Part shown: piece after piece, positions 41,356-50,046 of the stretch | How the letters are laid out: each line of letters starts with the position of its first letter | Numbering within the stretch: position 1 is the first letter of the stretch | NCBI RefSeq assembly: GCF_006716905.1 | Contig: NZ_VFPV01000003.1 | Location: 248,001-312,000 of the forward strand | Reading direction: 5' to 3' | Source of the DNA: Acidovorax temperans | Lineage (GTDB): Bacteria > Pseudomonadota > Gammaproteobacteria > Burkholderiales > Burkholderiaceae_C | DNA length: 64,000 nt | The notes under the pieces: model-generated | What the model was told of the DNA's origin: nothing | The model's input: the letters and a program-made list of their open reading frames with translations, nothing else | The model's database searches: none | Translations under genes and position numbers: made by a program

Positions 41356-41357
41356 TC
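41298..41357 (+). other. attC 12, degenerate core
   Basis: Hairpin AAGCGG-G-CCCGCA-TTC-TGCGGG-CCGCTT is intact but the core is ATTAGTC instead of GTTAGTC, which should block cleavage. It marks the distal end of the array. Confidence 0.85.
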
Positions 41358-41656
41358 CTGCGAAAAGCCCCGCTTTGGTCAGCCCATGTCTATCTAAAAA
41401 GCATTTCCCTTCTCGTGCGCCGGTGGGCGCTGAGATTGCCATTTCTCCGAGCTTCGATTGGGTTTGCGGTCTGTTTCGCCTCTAGCGCTTTCACAGAAAG
41501 CGCTGGCAGCTATTACTTTTAAAGCGTTGCGCCCCCTCTGCACTACCGGCTGCCCACCCCTGCAGGCAGATAGCGCCTCAATCCGCATCGCCTTGCCTCC
41601 CTCACGTCACACCCAAGGCCCTACCATCGGCCTTTGTTTTTTTCGGAGCTTTCTTC
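41358..41656. other. array-to-chromosome junction, no gene; holds one palindromic repeat
   Basis: No supported ORF. Contains a repeat copy at 41480-41516 (CTCTAGCGCTTTCACAG, AAAGCGCTGGCAGCTATT) followed by AAAGCGTTGCGCC, similar to the middle of the DUF1010-like cassettes, so it may be the eroded remnant of a further cassette without attC. Confidence 0.55.
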
Positions 41657-42058
41657 ATGCGCGTTCTTTTTGCCCTGCTCACTTCGCTGGCCATCGCCCC
41701 CGCCGCCATGGCACAAGCCAAGCCTGTCACCACCGCCAGTGGCCTGGTGTATGAGTCGATCAAGGACGGCGCGGGCGAGTCGCCCAAGGCCACTGACACC
41801 GTGAAGGTGCATTACAAGGGCATGTTCCTGGACGGCAAGGAATTCGACAGCTCTTACAAGCGTGGCGAGCCCACCGAGTTTCCGCTGAACCGCGTCATTC
41901 CTTGCTGGACGGAAGGTGTGCAGCGCATGAAGCCGGGCGGCAAGGCCAAGCTGACCTGCCCTGCCAGCATTGCCTATGGCGAGCGTGGCGCGGGCGGGGT
42001 GATTCCGCCAAACACCACTTTGAACTTTGAGGTCGAGTTGATTTCTGTGAGGCGCTGA
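41657..42058 (+). CDS. FKBP-type peptidyl-prolyl cis-trans isomerase, exported
   Basis: A 133-residue exported isomerase: signal peptide MRVLFALLTSLAIAPAAMAQ, then one FKBP domain with VKVHYKGMFLDGKEFDSSYKRGEPTEF, VIPCWTEGVQRMKPGGKAKLTCP and YGERGAGGVIPPNTTLNFEVELI. It catalyses proline isomerisation during protein folding in the periplasm. Two Cys (IPCW, LTCP). Single gene ending at a bidirectional terminator. Confidence 0.93.
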   Translation: MRVLFALLTSLAIAPAAMAQAKPVTTASGLVYESIKDGAGESPKATDTVKVHYKGMFLDGKEFDSSYKRGEPTEFPLNRVIPCWTEGVQRMKPGGKAKLTCPASIAYGERGAGGVIPPNTTLNFEVELISVRR

Positions 42059-42196
42059 GCGGCAGTTGACTTCGCCCACATGGCCGGATGCACTTTGCAA
42101 GGCCTTGGTAGGTCCAGCCCGCACGGATATTGGTCGCCCCTACGTGCTGGAATTGAAGCACCAGCCGCAGTAAATGGGCAGCTGGCGCCGCCAAGC

Positions 42197-42231
42197 AAAA
42201 AGCCTCCCGTCTTTTGGTCGGGAGGCTTTTT
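42197..42231. terminator. bidirectional terminator
   Basis: AAAAAGCCTCCCG and CGGGAGGCTTTTT pair around TCTTTTGGT; A- and T-tracts on both sides serve the convergent FKBP and nitroreductase genes. Confidence 0.92.
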
Positions 42232-42255
42232 GTTATGCCTTGCAGGCGGTGTGCC

Positions 42256-42915
42256 TTACACGTTGGTCACAAACTGCTCACGGGGGCGGCGTACCTTTTT
42301 CAGGTTCACCAGCCAATCGCCTTCATCCGCACGGTAGCCCAGCGGCAGGATGGCCACGCTGCGCAGGCCCTTGGCGCGCAGGCCCAGGATTTCGTCGAGG
42401 GCGGCGGGGTCGAAGCCTTCCATGGGGGTGCTGTCCACTTCTTCAAAGGCGGCAGCAATGATGGAGGCGCTCATACCGATATAGGCTTGGCGGGCTGCAT
42501 GCTGGTGGTTCACTTCGGCGCCGCGCTGGGGGTAGGTGCTCAGCAGCATGTTGCGGTAGTTTTCCCAGCCTTCGTTCTTGAAGCCACGCACCTCGTTGGT
42601 GTAGTCAAACATGGCGTTGATGCGCTCGGGTGTGTAGTCGTCCCACGCAGCAAACACCAGCAGGTGGGAGCCATCGGTGATCTGGCCCTGGTTCCAGGCG
42701 ATGGGCTTGATGCGTTCGCGCACAGCGGCATCGGTCACCACAAACACCTCAAACGGCTGCAGGCCGCTGGATGTGGGCGCCAGGCGCGCGGCTTCGACAA
42801 TGCGGTCCACCTTGTCTTGAGGCACCACCTTGGCGGGGTTCATCTTCTTGGTGGCGTAGCGCCATTGCAGCTTGTCGATGAGGGCGTTGTCGGCAACGGA
42901 ATGGGTGGTGGTCAT
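42256..42915 (-). CDS. NAD(P)H-dependent nitroreductase family protein
   Basis: A 219-residue FMN-dependent oxidoreductase of the NfsB/YdgI type. Features: RYATKKMNPAKVVPQDKVDRIVEAARLAPTSSGLQPFEVFVV (FMN phosphate-binding region), RQAYIGMSASIIAAAFEEVDSTPMEGFDP, and a C-terminal LPLGYRADEGDWLVNLKKVRRP. Such enzymes reduce nitro groups or quinones. Start ATG 42915 has family-like sequence; length fits. Confidence 0.9.
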   Translation of the reverse strand: MTTTHSVADNALIDKLQWRYATKKMNPAKVVPQDKVDRIVEAARLAPTSSGLQPFEVFVVTDAAVRERIKPIAWNQGQITDGSHLLVFAAWDDYTPERINAMFDYTNEVRGFKNEGWENYRNMLLSTYPQRGAEVNHQHAARQAYIGMSASIIAAAFEEVDSTPMEGFDPAALDEILGLRAKGLRSVAILPLGYRADEGDWLVNLKKVRRPREQFVTNV

Positions 42916-43350
42916 GGAAATGCGGCTTTCGTTGGATGAGGATCAAGAATTGCGCGGCAGCAGGACTACCACGCACATTGGCAAATGTAGATTTGATGCC
43001 CCACGGCAAAAAGCGGGCGTTGGGAAATTGATTGTTCCCAAACGGTCAACAATGGGGTGATTTTTTGACGGCAAGGCGCATGCTTCGGTCTTGGCACTCC
43101 TTGCTCACACCTCACGAGCGGCGCCAACCTTGTGCTCACTACCGGCTGGCCGTTGATGACCCCACCTGGGCTGGTGGCACGATGCACTTACACTGGCATT
43201 GTTCAGGGTACAGAGGCAGTGAAATGGCGTCGCACCGGTATGGCGCTGCGCAGGCTGTATCGGCTCGCATTCTCTAAGAATCTGTTCTAAGCCGCACACT
43301 GCCCCATCAAGCCCCGCGCCCATCGCAGCAATTTGTCGCGCCACGCATTC
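42916..43350. other. 435-bp gap without a supported gene
   Basis: Divergent region between the nitroreductase and the hybrid kinase. It contains GGGAA-ATTGATTG-TTCCC (43021-43038), possibly an operator, and several short frames without family character. Promoters of both genes should lie here. Confidence 0.5.
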
Positions 43351-45540
43351 ATGAGCCAACCGGACCTCTCCTTTTTGATGAACGCTGAGCCAGGCAGTGG
43401 CGATTCACCCGTGCCGGTGGAGCGCCGCCGGGCCGACCGCCCCAAGGGCTCGGTGGCAGCGCTGATTGCCGAGCTGCGCGCCTACCAGGCCGAGCTGGAA
43501 AGCCAGAACAAGGTGCTGCGCTACAGCCAGACGGTGGCGGAGAGCGCGTCTGAGCGGTTTGAAACCCTGTTTGCCAGCGTGCCGCTGGCGCTGATGGTGG
43601 TGGACGAATACGACATGGTGGTGCAGGCCAATTCGATGGCGCACCGCTCGTTTCAGCCCACCGAGCGCGACCGCCCCCTCACTGCGCTGATGCCGTTCGT
43701 GTCAGACACCGACGCCCCCCGCGTGCAGGAGGCGTTTGCGCAGGCGCGCGCCCAGGGGCACAGCGAGGTGACCGAGGTGGTGTTCACCATCGCGCCACAC
43801 ACCCGCATCACCGGCGACCTGCACATCGCCCGCATTGAAGACCACCAGGGCGACGGCCCGATGCAGCTGCAGTTTTTGTGTGCGGTGATCGACCAGGGCC
43901 CCCTGCTGGCCGAGCGCCACGCGCTGCAGCAAAGCGCGCAGGCACTGCAACAGCGCAACGAGCAGCTACACGCCAGTGAAAAGCGGCTGGAAGCCGTCAT
44001 CAACTCCGCGCTCGACGCCATCATCTGCGTGGACCAGAACGGCCTCATCACCGTGTTCAACCCCACGGCGGCGGCGCTGTTCCAGTGCAGCGCGCAAGAC
44101 GCGCTGGGCAGCCCGCTGGAGCGTTTTTTGCCAGCAGCGGGGCAGGCGCTGGCGTTTGCGCAGCTCACCACCCAGGCCATGTTGGGCGAAATGACGGCTC
44201 TGACCGCCAGCGCCAAAGAGCTGGCGGTGGAGGTGAGCGTGTCGTTCGAGCGCCATGCCGAAGGCGAAACCACCACCGTATTCGCCCGCGACCTCACCGG
44301 CCGCAAGAAAGCCGAAGCGCACCGCAGTGAGCTGGAAGCGCAGCTGCGCGAATCGCACAAGATGCAGGCCGTGGGCACCATGGCGGGCGGCATTGCGCAC
44401 GACTTCAACAACATCCTGGGCGCCATCCTCGGCAACGTGGAACTGGCCAAGGCCGACTGCGCCCCCGGCTCGCCCGTGCTGGAGAGCCTGCTTGAAATCG
44501 ACAAGGCCGGCCGCCGCGCGCGCGACCTGGTGCGGCAGATCCTTACCTTCAGCCGCAACGAGCCACCGCAGCGCACCGCCGTGTCGCTGGCCGAAGTGGT
44601 GCACGACACCGAGCGCCTGCTGCGCGTGACCCTGCCCCCCGCCATTGAGCTGCACATGCAACTGCAGCCGGGCCTGCCACCGGTGCTGGCCGATGCCACG
44701 CAGGTGGAGCAGGCGGTGCTGAACCTGTGCACCAACGCCGTCCATGCCATTCAAGGCCAGGGCAGTGAACGCGGCAGCATTCTGGTGGAAGCCGCGCTGG
44801 TGCACCCCGACCAGCGCCTCAGCGAACGCCTGGGCCTGACCCCCGGCGACTATGTGGCCCTGACGGTGCACGACAGCGGCCCAGGCATGGACGCGGCAAC
44901 CTTGGAACGCATCTTCGAGCCCTTTTTCACCACCAAGCCTGTGGGCCAGGGCACAGGCCTGGGCCTGGCCGTGGTGCATGGGGTGATGCGCACCCACGAA
45001 GGCGGCATTGATGTGCAAAGTGTGCCGGGGCAAGGCAGCCGGTTCACGCTGTACTTTCCGGTCGCTACCGCTCAAGCCACCGCCAGCAGCACGGCGGTTG
45101 CCGCCCTGCCCGCCGCACCTGCCCAGGCACCTGCAGCCGCGCCCACCGCAGCCCGCCAAAAGCCGCACGTCATGTACGTGGATGACGACCAGGCGCTGGT
45201 CTTCCTGGTGCAGCGCCTGTTGCGCCGCCGGGGCTACGACGTGAGCGGTTTCACCGACCCCCATGAGGCCACGGCCGCGCTGCGCGAAGCACCGCACCAC
45301 TACGACCTGCTGGTGACCGACTACAACATGCCCGGTTTTTGTGGCGTGGATCTGGTGCGCGAGGCGCGCCTGATCCGCCCCGATCTGCCGGTAGCCCTGG
45401 CCTCTGGCTACGTCACTGCCGAAATTGAACAGGCCGCCATCGCCGAAGGCGCACGCGCGCTGATTCACAAGCCCAACGATGTGGAAGAGCTGTGCGCCAC
45501 CGTGCAGCGACTGATTGCCGGGGATGACGTTGCAGGCTGA
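43351..45540 (+). CDS. PAS-containing hybrid sensor histidine kinase/response regulator
   Basis: A 729-residue cytoplasmic-looking signalling protein without evident membrane helices. Order: a first PAS-like domain (about 60-180, [24 protein letters not shown]), a coiled coil, a second PAS domain (about 205-310, [29 protein letters not shown]), HisKA-type phosphoacceptor H350 in [17 protein letters not shown], HATPase_c ([44 protein letters not shown]) and a C-terminal receiver domain with phospho-Asp D657 (VTDYNMPG). ATG 43351 chosen over TTG 43333. Output partner not seen nearby. Its end overlaps the pseudouridine synthase gene by 17 bases. Confidence 0.9.
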   Translation: MSQPDLSFLMNAEPGSGDSPVPVERRRADRPKGSVAALIAELRAYQAELESQNKVLRYSQTVAESASERFETLFASVPLALMVVDEYDMVVQANSMAHRSFQPTERDRPLTALMPFVSDTDAPRVQEAFAQARAQGHSEVTEVVFTIAPHTRITGDLHIARIEDHQGDGPMQLQFLCAVIDQGPLLAERHALQQSAQALQQRNEQLHASEKRLEAVINSALDAIICVDQNGLITVFNPTAAALFQCSAQDALGSPLERFLPAAGQALAFAQLTTQAMLGEMTALTASAKELAVEVSVSFERHAEGETTTVFARDLTGRKKAEAHRSELEAQLRESHKMQAVGTMAGGIAHDFNNILGAILGNVELAKADCAPGSPVLESLLEIDKAGRRARDLVRQILTFSRNEPPQRTAVSLAEVVHDTERLLRVTLPPAIELHMQLQPGLPPVLADATQVEQAVLNLCTNAVHAIQGQGSERGSILVEAALVHPDQRLSERLGLTPGDYVALTVHDSGPGMDAATLERIFEPFFTTKPVGQGTGLGLAVVHGVMRTHEGGIDVQSVPGQGSRFTLYFPVATAQATASSTAVAALPAAPAQAPAAAPTAARQKPHVMYVDDDQALVFLVQRLLRRRGYDVSGFTDPHEATAALREAPHHYDLLVTDYNMPGFCGVDLVREARLIRPDLPVALASGYVTAEIEQAAIAEGARALIHKPNDVEELCATVQRLIAGDDVAG

Positions 45541-46174
45541 TGTGCAGGCGGTGCATGAAGACGCCGACCTGCTGGTGCTGCAAAAGCCCGCAGGCTTGCT
45601 GTGCGTGCCCGGGCGCGGCCCCGACAAGCAAGACTGCCTGAGCGCACGCGCCCAGCAACACTGGCCGGGCGCACTCATCGTGCACCGGCTGGACCAGGCC
45701 ACCTCAGGCCTGGTGCTGATGGCAAGGCACATCGACGCCCAGCGCCGCCTGAGCCATGCCTTTGCCGAGCGGCAAGTGCACAAGCGCTACCAGGCGGTGG
45801 TGTGGGGCCTGCTGGCGGCGCAGGAAGGCGCATGGAACGAGATCAATCTACCCATCGCTGCCGACTGGGAAAGGCGCCCTCTGCGCGTCATCGACCCCGC
45901 ACACGGCAAGCCCAGCCTGACCCGCTGGCGCCTGCTGGGCCACCACGCGGCCACTGGCACCTCACGCATCGAACTGGAACCCGTCACCGGCCGCACACAC
46001 CAGCTGCGCGTGCACATGGCAGCCATCGGCCACCCCATCCTGGGGGATGCGCTGTATGCACCCGCAGAGGTGCAGACCCTTGCCCCCCGGCTGCTGCTGC
46101 ACGCCAGTCACCTGGCCTTTGCGCACCCCAGCACGGGGGATGCGGTGGCGCTGAAGTGGGCCGCTGATTTTTAA
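45524..46174 (+). CDS. RluA-family pseudouridine synthase
   Basis: A 216-residue RNA pseudouridine synthase without an S4 domain. Catalytic Asp is in VHRLDQATSGLVLMA (HRLD motif); KPAGLLCVPGRG and the C-terminal LEPVTGRTHQLRVHMAAIGHPILGDALY are family hallmarks. The size and lack of S4 suggest RluA-like (23S U746/tRNA U32) activity, though the target is not fixed by sequence. ATG 45524 lies inside the kinase gene, implying translational coupling. Confidence 0.9.
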   Translation: MTLQADVQAVHEDADLLVLQKPAGLLCVPGRGPDKQDCLSARAQQHWPGALIVHRLDQATSGLVLMARHIDAQRRLSHAFAERQVHKRYQAVVWGLLAAQEGAWNEINLPIAADWERRPLRVIDPAHGKPSLTRWRLLGHHAATGTSRIELEPVTGRTHQLRVHMAAIGHPILGDALYAPAEVQTLAPRLLLHASHLAFAHPSTGDAVALKWAADF

Positions 46175-46185
46175 GAAAATCGGCC

Positions 46186-46219
46186 GTTAGCGCACAACCA
46201 GCAAGCGCTACCAGCTATA
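46186..46219. repeat. palindromic repeat copy
   Basis: GTTAGCGCACAACCAG then CAAGCGCTACCAGCTATAC: right half of the repeat is intact, left half degenerate. Located directly after the pseudouridine synthase. Confidence 0.75.
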
Positions 46220-46246
46220 CTTTTAATAGCATTCAAAGCCGTGCAT

Positions 46247-46396
46247 TCAGCGCACCGCTGGCAGCGCTGCACGCGTCATGGCCTGCCCCAGCAGCACCCA
46301 ACCCAGCAACACGGCCGTGACGGGGCTGAGCAAACCCAGCGATGACACCGCCACCGACGGCAACCGTGCAATGCCGCGACACCATAACAACCAGCC
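46247..46396 (-). pseudogene. fragment of an EamA/DMT-family transporter
   Basis: About 50 residues on the minus strand, GWLLWCRGIARLPSVAVSSL then GLLSPVTAVLLGWVLLGQAM, match the C-terminal pair of helices of EamA (RhaT/YdcZ-like) exporters, which normally have ten helices and about 290 residues. The N-terminal part and the last helix are missing. It points away from an adjacent MarR remnant. Confidence 0.62.
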
Positions 46397-46433
46397 TTGG
46401 CGGGCGCCATTACACAACCCGGCCGTTCCCGGC

Positions 46434-46607
46434 AGCTCACTGGTGCAACTCACGCTCCCAAGGCTGGCGCTGATCGACCGTGCGGTGGAAACCCACGTGG
46501 CCAACGAACACCGCATTCTTTCGGCCCTGAAGGCGGCCGATCTGGCGGCGCTGGACCACAGGCTGGCGCTGCTGCTGGCGGCGCTGGAGTCCCCAGAGGA
46601 GCAGTGA
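46434..46607 (+). pseudogene. fragment of a MarR-family regulator
   Basis: About 57 residues, SLVQLTLPRLALIDRAVETH and VANEHRILSALKAADLAALD, match the wing and C-terminal dimerisation helices of MarR proteins (normally about 150 residues). The DNA-binding part is missing. Together with the EamA fragment this appears to be a deleted divergent marR-eamA pair. Confidence 0.65.
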
Positions 46608-46636
46608 TCCTGCGCCCAGCGCAGTAACATGGTGGG

Positions 46637-47398
46637 ATGCCTCAAAACCACCTCACCATCCTCACCGGCGCCTCGCGCGGCATGGGCCTGGCCATGGCCC
46701 AGCAGCTGCTCAAAAGTGGCAACACCCTGATCTGCATTGCCCGCAGTGCCAACCCCGACCTGGCGCTGGAAGCCAAGGCCGCTGGCGTCACGCTGGAGCA
46801 ATGGCAGCAAGACCTGTCACAAGGCGAGCAGGCGGCGCACCAGCTGCAGGCGTGGCTGAATGCCCAGGGCCCGCAAGCGTTTGCCAGCGCCACACTGATC
46901 AACAACGCTGGCGTGATCCCGCGCATTGCGCCGCTGTCTGCCAGCGACGCGGCCGACCTGGCCAACGCGCTGCGCGTGGGGCTGGAGGCGCCGATGCTGC
47001 TGACCGCCGCATTTTTGGCGGCCACCGAAAGCTGGACTGTGCCCCGCAAGGTGCTCAACATTTCCTCAGGCCTCGGCCGCCGGGCCATGGCCTCGCAGGC
47101 CGCCTACTGCGCTGCCAAGGCGGGCATGGACCATTTCACGCGCTGCGTGGCGCTGGACGAAGCCATCAAGCCCCATGGGGCCAAGGTATGCTCACTGGCT
47201 CCCGGTGTGATAGACACCGACATGCAGGTCCAGCTGCGCGGCGCCGACCCGGCCGCCTTCCCGGACCGCCAGAATTTCGCCAACCTCAAGACGGGTGGCC
47301 AGCTCACCTCGCCTGCCGACGCCGCTACCCGCGTGCTCGCCTGGCTGGAGCGCGCAGACTTCGGCACCAACCCCGTGGCCGATGTGCGCGATGCCTGA
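46637..47398 (+). CDS. SDR-family oxidoreductase (sepiapterin reductase-like)
   Basis: A 253-residue short-chain dehydrogenase. Cofactor loop LTGASRGMGLAMAQ near the N-terminus, NNAG in LINNAGVIPRIAPL, catalytic Ser in LNISSGLGRRAM, YxxxK in AAYCAAKAGMDHF, and LAPGVIDTDMQ. The ARS after strand 2 suggests NADPH preference. The sequence pattern is closest to sepiapterin/benzil-reductase-like SDRs. It follows the MarR remnant by 29 bp. Confidence 0.88.
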   Translation: MPQNHLTILTGASRGMGLAMAQQLLKSGNTLICIARSANPDLALEAKAAGVTLEQWQQDLSQGEQAAHQLQAWLNAQGPQAFASATLINNAGVIPRIAPLSASDAADLANALRVGLEAPMLLTAAFLAATESWTVPRKVLNISSGLGRRAMASQAAYCAAKAGMDHFTRCVALDEAIKPHGAKVCSLAPGVIDTDMQVQLRGADPAAFPDRQNFANLKTGGQLTSPADAATRVLAWLERADFGTNPVADVRDA

Positions 47399-47419
47399 GC
47401 ACGATTTGCTCATCTTTTC

Positions 47420-47462
47420 ATAGCTGCTAGCGCTTATCCATCAAGCGCTGGCGGCCTATTTG
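47420..47462. repeat. palindromic repeat copy (near-consensus)
   Basis: ATAGCTGCTAGCGCTTATCC, ATC, AAGCGCTGGCGGCCTATTTG: one of the best-preserved copies, upstream of bktB. Confidence 0.9.
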
Positions 47463-47491
47463 ATTCCAAGTTGATCTGAAAGGACTTTCCC

Positions 47492-48676
47492 ATGACCCGT
47501 GAAGTCGTCGTCGTCAGCGCAGTGCGCACGGCCATTGGCACCTTTGGCGGCAGCCTCAAGGATGTGCCTCCCACCGAACTGGGCGCGCTGGTCGTCAAGG
47601 AATCGCTGGCACGCGCCAGCGTGGAAGGCAAGGATGTGGGCCACGTGGTGTTCGGCCATGTGGTGAACACCGAGCCCAAGGACATGTACCTCTCCCGCGT
47701 GGCGGCCATCAACGGCGGCTGCGCCGAAGGCACGCCCGCGTTCAACGTGAACCGCCTGTGCGGCTCGGGCCTGCAGGCCATCGTGTCGGCCGCGCAAGCC
47801 ATTCAGCTGGGCGATGCCGATGTGACCATTGGCGCAGGTGCCGAGGTGATGAGCCGCGCGCCCTTCGCCAGCCTGAACATGCGCTGGGGCGCCCGCATGG
47901 GTGACACCAAGATGGTGGACATGATGATCGGCGCGTTGCACGACCCCTTCCACACCATCCACATGGGCGTAACGGCCGAGAACATAGCCGCCAAGTGGGG
48001 CATCACCCGCGAAGACCAGGACCGCCTGGCCGTGGAAAGCCACAACCGCGCCGAACGCGCCACGCAGGCGGGCCTATTCAAGGACCAGATCGTTCCCGTC
48101 ACCCTGAAGAGCAAAAAGGGCGATGTGCAATACGCCACCGACGAGCACTTCCGCCCCGGCGCCACCATGGACGACATGGCCAAGCTCAAGCCCGTGTTCG
48201 TGAAGGAAAACGGCACCGTGACGGCAGGCAACGCCTCGGGCATCAACGACGCCGCCGCTGCGGTGGTGCTGATGGACGCAGCCGCTGCCAAGGCCCGTGG
48301 CGCGAAGCCCCTGGCCCGCCTGGTGGCCTACGCCCACGCGGGCGTGGACCCCAAGTACATGGGCATCGGCCCCGTGCCCGCCACCCAGCTGGCATTGAAA
48401 AAGGCGGGCCTCACCGTCAACGACCTGGATGTGATCGAAGCCAACGAAGCCTTCGCCGCCCAGGCCTGCGCTGTGACCAAAGACCTGGGCCTGGACCCCG
48501 CCAAGGTCAACCCCAACGGCTCGGGCATCTCGCTGGGCCACCCCATCGGTGCCACGGGCGCGCTCATCACTGTCAAAGCCATCCATGAACTGCAACGCAT
48601 CCAGGGCCGCTATGCGCTGGTGACCATGTGCATTGGCGGCGGCCAAGGCATTGCGGCGATTTTTGAACGCCTCTGA
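47492..48676 (+). CDS. bktB: beta-ketothiolase / acetyl-CoA acetyltransferase (BktB type)
   Basis: A 394-residue thiolase condensing acetyl-CoA (or propionyl-CoA) with an acyl-CoA, the first step of polyhydroxyalkanoate synthesis, or running in the thiolytic direction. Active-site residues: C90 (VNRLCGSGLQAI), H350 (SLGHPIGATG), C380 (TMCIGGGQGIAAIFERL). The start MTREVVVVSAVRTAIGTFGGSLKDV closely matches BktB of Cupriavidus as I recall it. A GAAAGGA ribosome binding site precedes ATG 47492. Works with the SCOT genes in acetoacetyl-CoA metabolism in principle. Confidence 0.95.
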   Translation: MTREVVVVSAVRTAIGTFGGSLKDVPPTELGALVVKESLARASVEGKDVGHVVFGHVVNTEPKDMYLSRVAAINGGCAEGTPAFNVNRLCGSGLQAIVSAAQAIQLGDADVTIGAGAEVMSRAPFASLNMRWGARMGDTKMVDMMIGALHDPFHTIHMGVTAENIAAKWGITREDQDRLAVESHNRAERATQAGLFKDQIVPVTLKSKKGDVQYATDEHFRPGATMDDMAKLKPVFVKENGTVTAGNASGINDAAAAVVLMDAAAAKARGAKPLARLVAYAHAGVDPKYMGIGPVPATQLALKKAGLTVNDLDVIEANEAFAAQACAVTKDLGLDPAKVNPNGSGISLGHPIGATGALITVKAIHELQRIQGRYALVTMCIGGGQGIAAIFERL

Positions 48677-48843
48677 TCGCCCCGGCGGCAGCATCGCCCG
48701 TGGCGATGCTGCCATCCCGGATCGGCAAGGCCCCACGGGCCGGTGATCAGCGATCATCGACCGCCGTGCCGGCACCGTACCAGCACGCCAGGCAGCACCT
48801 TGCGCAGCTGCCTTTCCCCACAATTTCCGAGACATCACCGACC

Positions 48844-49827
48844 ATGATTCGCAAACTGCTTTCCTTCTCCACCCTCGCACTCGTACTGGGTGCCACTGCG
48901 TATGCCCAGGCCCCTGCTCCAGCGGCCGCCTACCCCACCAAGCCCATTCGCCTGATCGTGCCCTTCCCTCCCGGCGGCGGCACCGACATCCTCTCGCGCC
49001 TGGTGGCGACCAAGCTCACCGAAGGCGCCAAGTGGACCGTGGTGGCCGACAACAAGGCGGGCGCTGGCGGCACCATCGGCATTGGTGAAGCAGTCAAGGC
49101 AGCCCCCACAGGCTACGACCTGGTGATGGGCCAGAAGGACAACCTCGTCATCGGCCCCTGGCTGTACAAGAACCTGAGCTGGGATCCCACCAAAGACCTG
49201 ACGCCCGTGGCGCACGTGGCCTACACCCCCGTGGTGATCGCCACCAGCGTCAACAGCAAGTACAAGACGCTGGCCGACGTGGTGAACGGCGCCAAGGCCG
49301 CGCCCGGCACCATCACCTATGGCTCTCCAGGCAATGGCACCTCCATCCATCTGGCGGGCCACCTTTTTGAGCAGGCAGCCGGAGTCAAGCTCAGCCACAT
49401 CCCCTACAAGGGCTCCAACCCTGCGCTGATGGACGCGCTGGCAGGCAATGTGGACTTGCTCGTGTCTTCGCTGCCGTCGGCGATGGGTCAGATCAAGGCG
49501 GGCAAGCTGCGTCCGCTGGCCGTTACCTCTGCCAAGCGCAGCTCTTCGCTGCCCGATGTGCCCACCGTGGCCGAATCGGGCTTCAAGGACTTTGACGTGA
49601 GCACCTGGTACGGTGTGTTTGCCCCCGCTGGCACGCCTGCTGCGGTAGTCACCACCGTCAACGCAGAAATCAACAAGCTGCTGGCCACCGCCGACATGAA
49701 GGCGGCCATCCAGGCCCAAGGCGCTGAGCCTGAAGCCATGTCGCCCGCACAGCTGGGCACCTTGCTCAAGAAGGAATACACCCAGTGGAAGGGCATCGTC
49801 GAGGCCTCTGGCGCTAAGATTGAGTAA
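48844..49827 (+). CDS. Bug-family (TctC-like) tripartite tricarboxylate transporter binding protein
   Basis: A 327-residue periplasmic protein. Signal peptide MIRKLLSFSTLALVLGATAYAQ; mature Bug motifs YPTKPIRLIVPFPPGGGTDILSRL, GAGGTIG, GSPGNGTSIHLAGHLFEQ, HIPYKGSNPALMDALAGNVDL and LPDVPTVAESG. Bug proteins are greatly expanded in betaproteobacteria and bind carboxylates. No TctA/TctB permease is adjacent, so it is an orphan. ATG 48844 chosen for signal-peptide fit. Confidence 0.92.
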   Translation: MIRKLLSFSTLALVLGATAYAQAPAPAAAYPTKPIRLIVPFPPGGGTDILSRLVATKLTEGAKWTVVADNKAGAGGTIGIGEAVKAAPTGYDLVMGQKDNLVIGPWLYKNLSWDPTKDLTPVAHVAYTPVVIATSVNSKYKTLADVVNGAKAAPGTITYGSPGNGTSIHLAGHLFEQAAGVKLSHIPYKGSNPALMDALAGNVDLLVSSLPSAMGQIKAGKLRPLAVTSAKRSSSLPDVPTVAESGFKDFDVSTWYGVFAPAGTPAAVVTTVNAEINKLLATADMKAAIQAQGAEPEAMSPAQLGTLLKKEYTQWKGIVEASGAKIE

Positions 49828-49829
49828 CC

Positions 49830-49900
49830 CCCTGAGGCGCTTTGCGCCTTCCCCCTGAAGGGGGACGCACCCGGTGGCCTGGCAGAGCCAGTTCCACGGG
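49830..49900. repeat. second type of intergenic repeat (GC-rich double hairpin)
   Basis: GGCGC-TTT-GCGCC (49836-49848) is followed by CCCCC-TGAA-GGGGG (49851-49864) and CGCACCCGGTGGCC. From memory, similar CCCCCTGAG-GCGC elements follow many genes in Comamonadaceae; only one copy is in this window. Confidence 0.6.
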
Positions 49901-49959
49901 TGCATTGGTTGAGGACGCGCTTGCTCTACGGACGGCGCAGTGTCCGAGATATCCAATGA

Positions 49960-49992
49960 AAAATGGCTCCAATCTGGAGCCATTTTGTTTTT
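49960..49992. terminator. terminator between the Bug gene and uspA
   Basis: AAAATGGCTCC-AATCT-GGAGCCATTTT with GTTTTT after it on the plus strand; also T-rich on the minus strand, so probably used by both convergent genes. Confidence 0.88.
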
Positions 49993-50046
49993 CAGCACAT
50001 GCTACACACGTGGTGGTGCATGCTCTGCAAGAAGTGATTTGACGGG

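Larger units (their letters stand above)
36302..41357. mobile_element. chromosomal integron: intI, attI and a 12-cassette array
   Basis: The layout is that of a complete integron: integrase on the minus strand, a candidate Pc promoter and attI next to its start, then 12 consecutive cassettes on the plus strand. Cassette boundaries (G of GTTAG) are 37452, 37771, 38090, 38409, 38728, 39047, 39366, 39632, 39951, 40228, 40770, 41032 and 41351, giving lengths 319, 319, 319, 319, 319, 319, 266, 319, 277, 542, 262 and 319. Cassettes 1-8, 11 and 12 form one family; 9 and 10 carry unrelated genes with lower GC. No resistance genes, transposon ends or plasmid genes are seen, so it is a sedentary chromosomal integron. 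Confidence 0.93.

Noticed and set aside
43105..43359. 84-residue minus-strand frame in the 435-bp gap before the hybrid kinase
   Set aside because: No ribosome binding site, no family similarity that I recognise, and it overlaps the kinase start.
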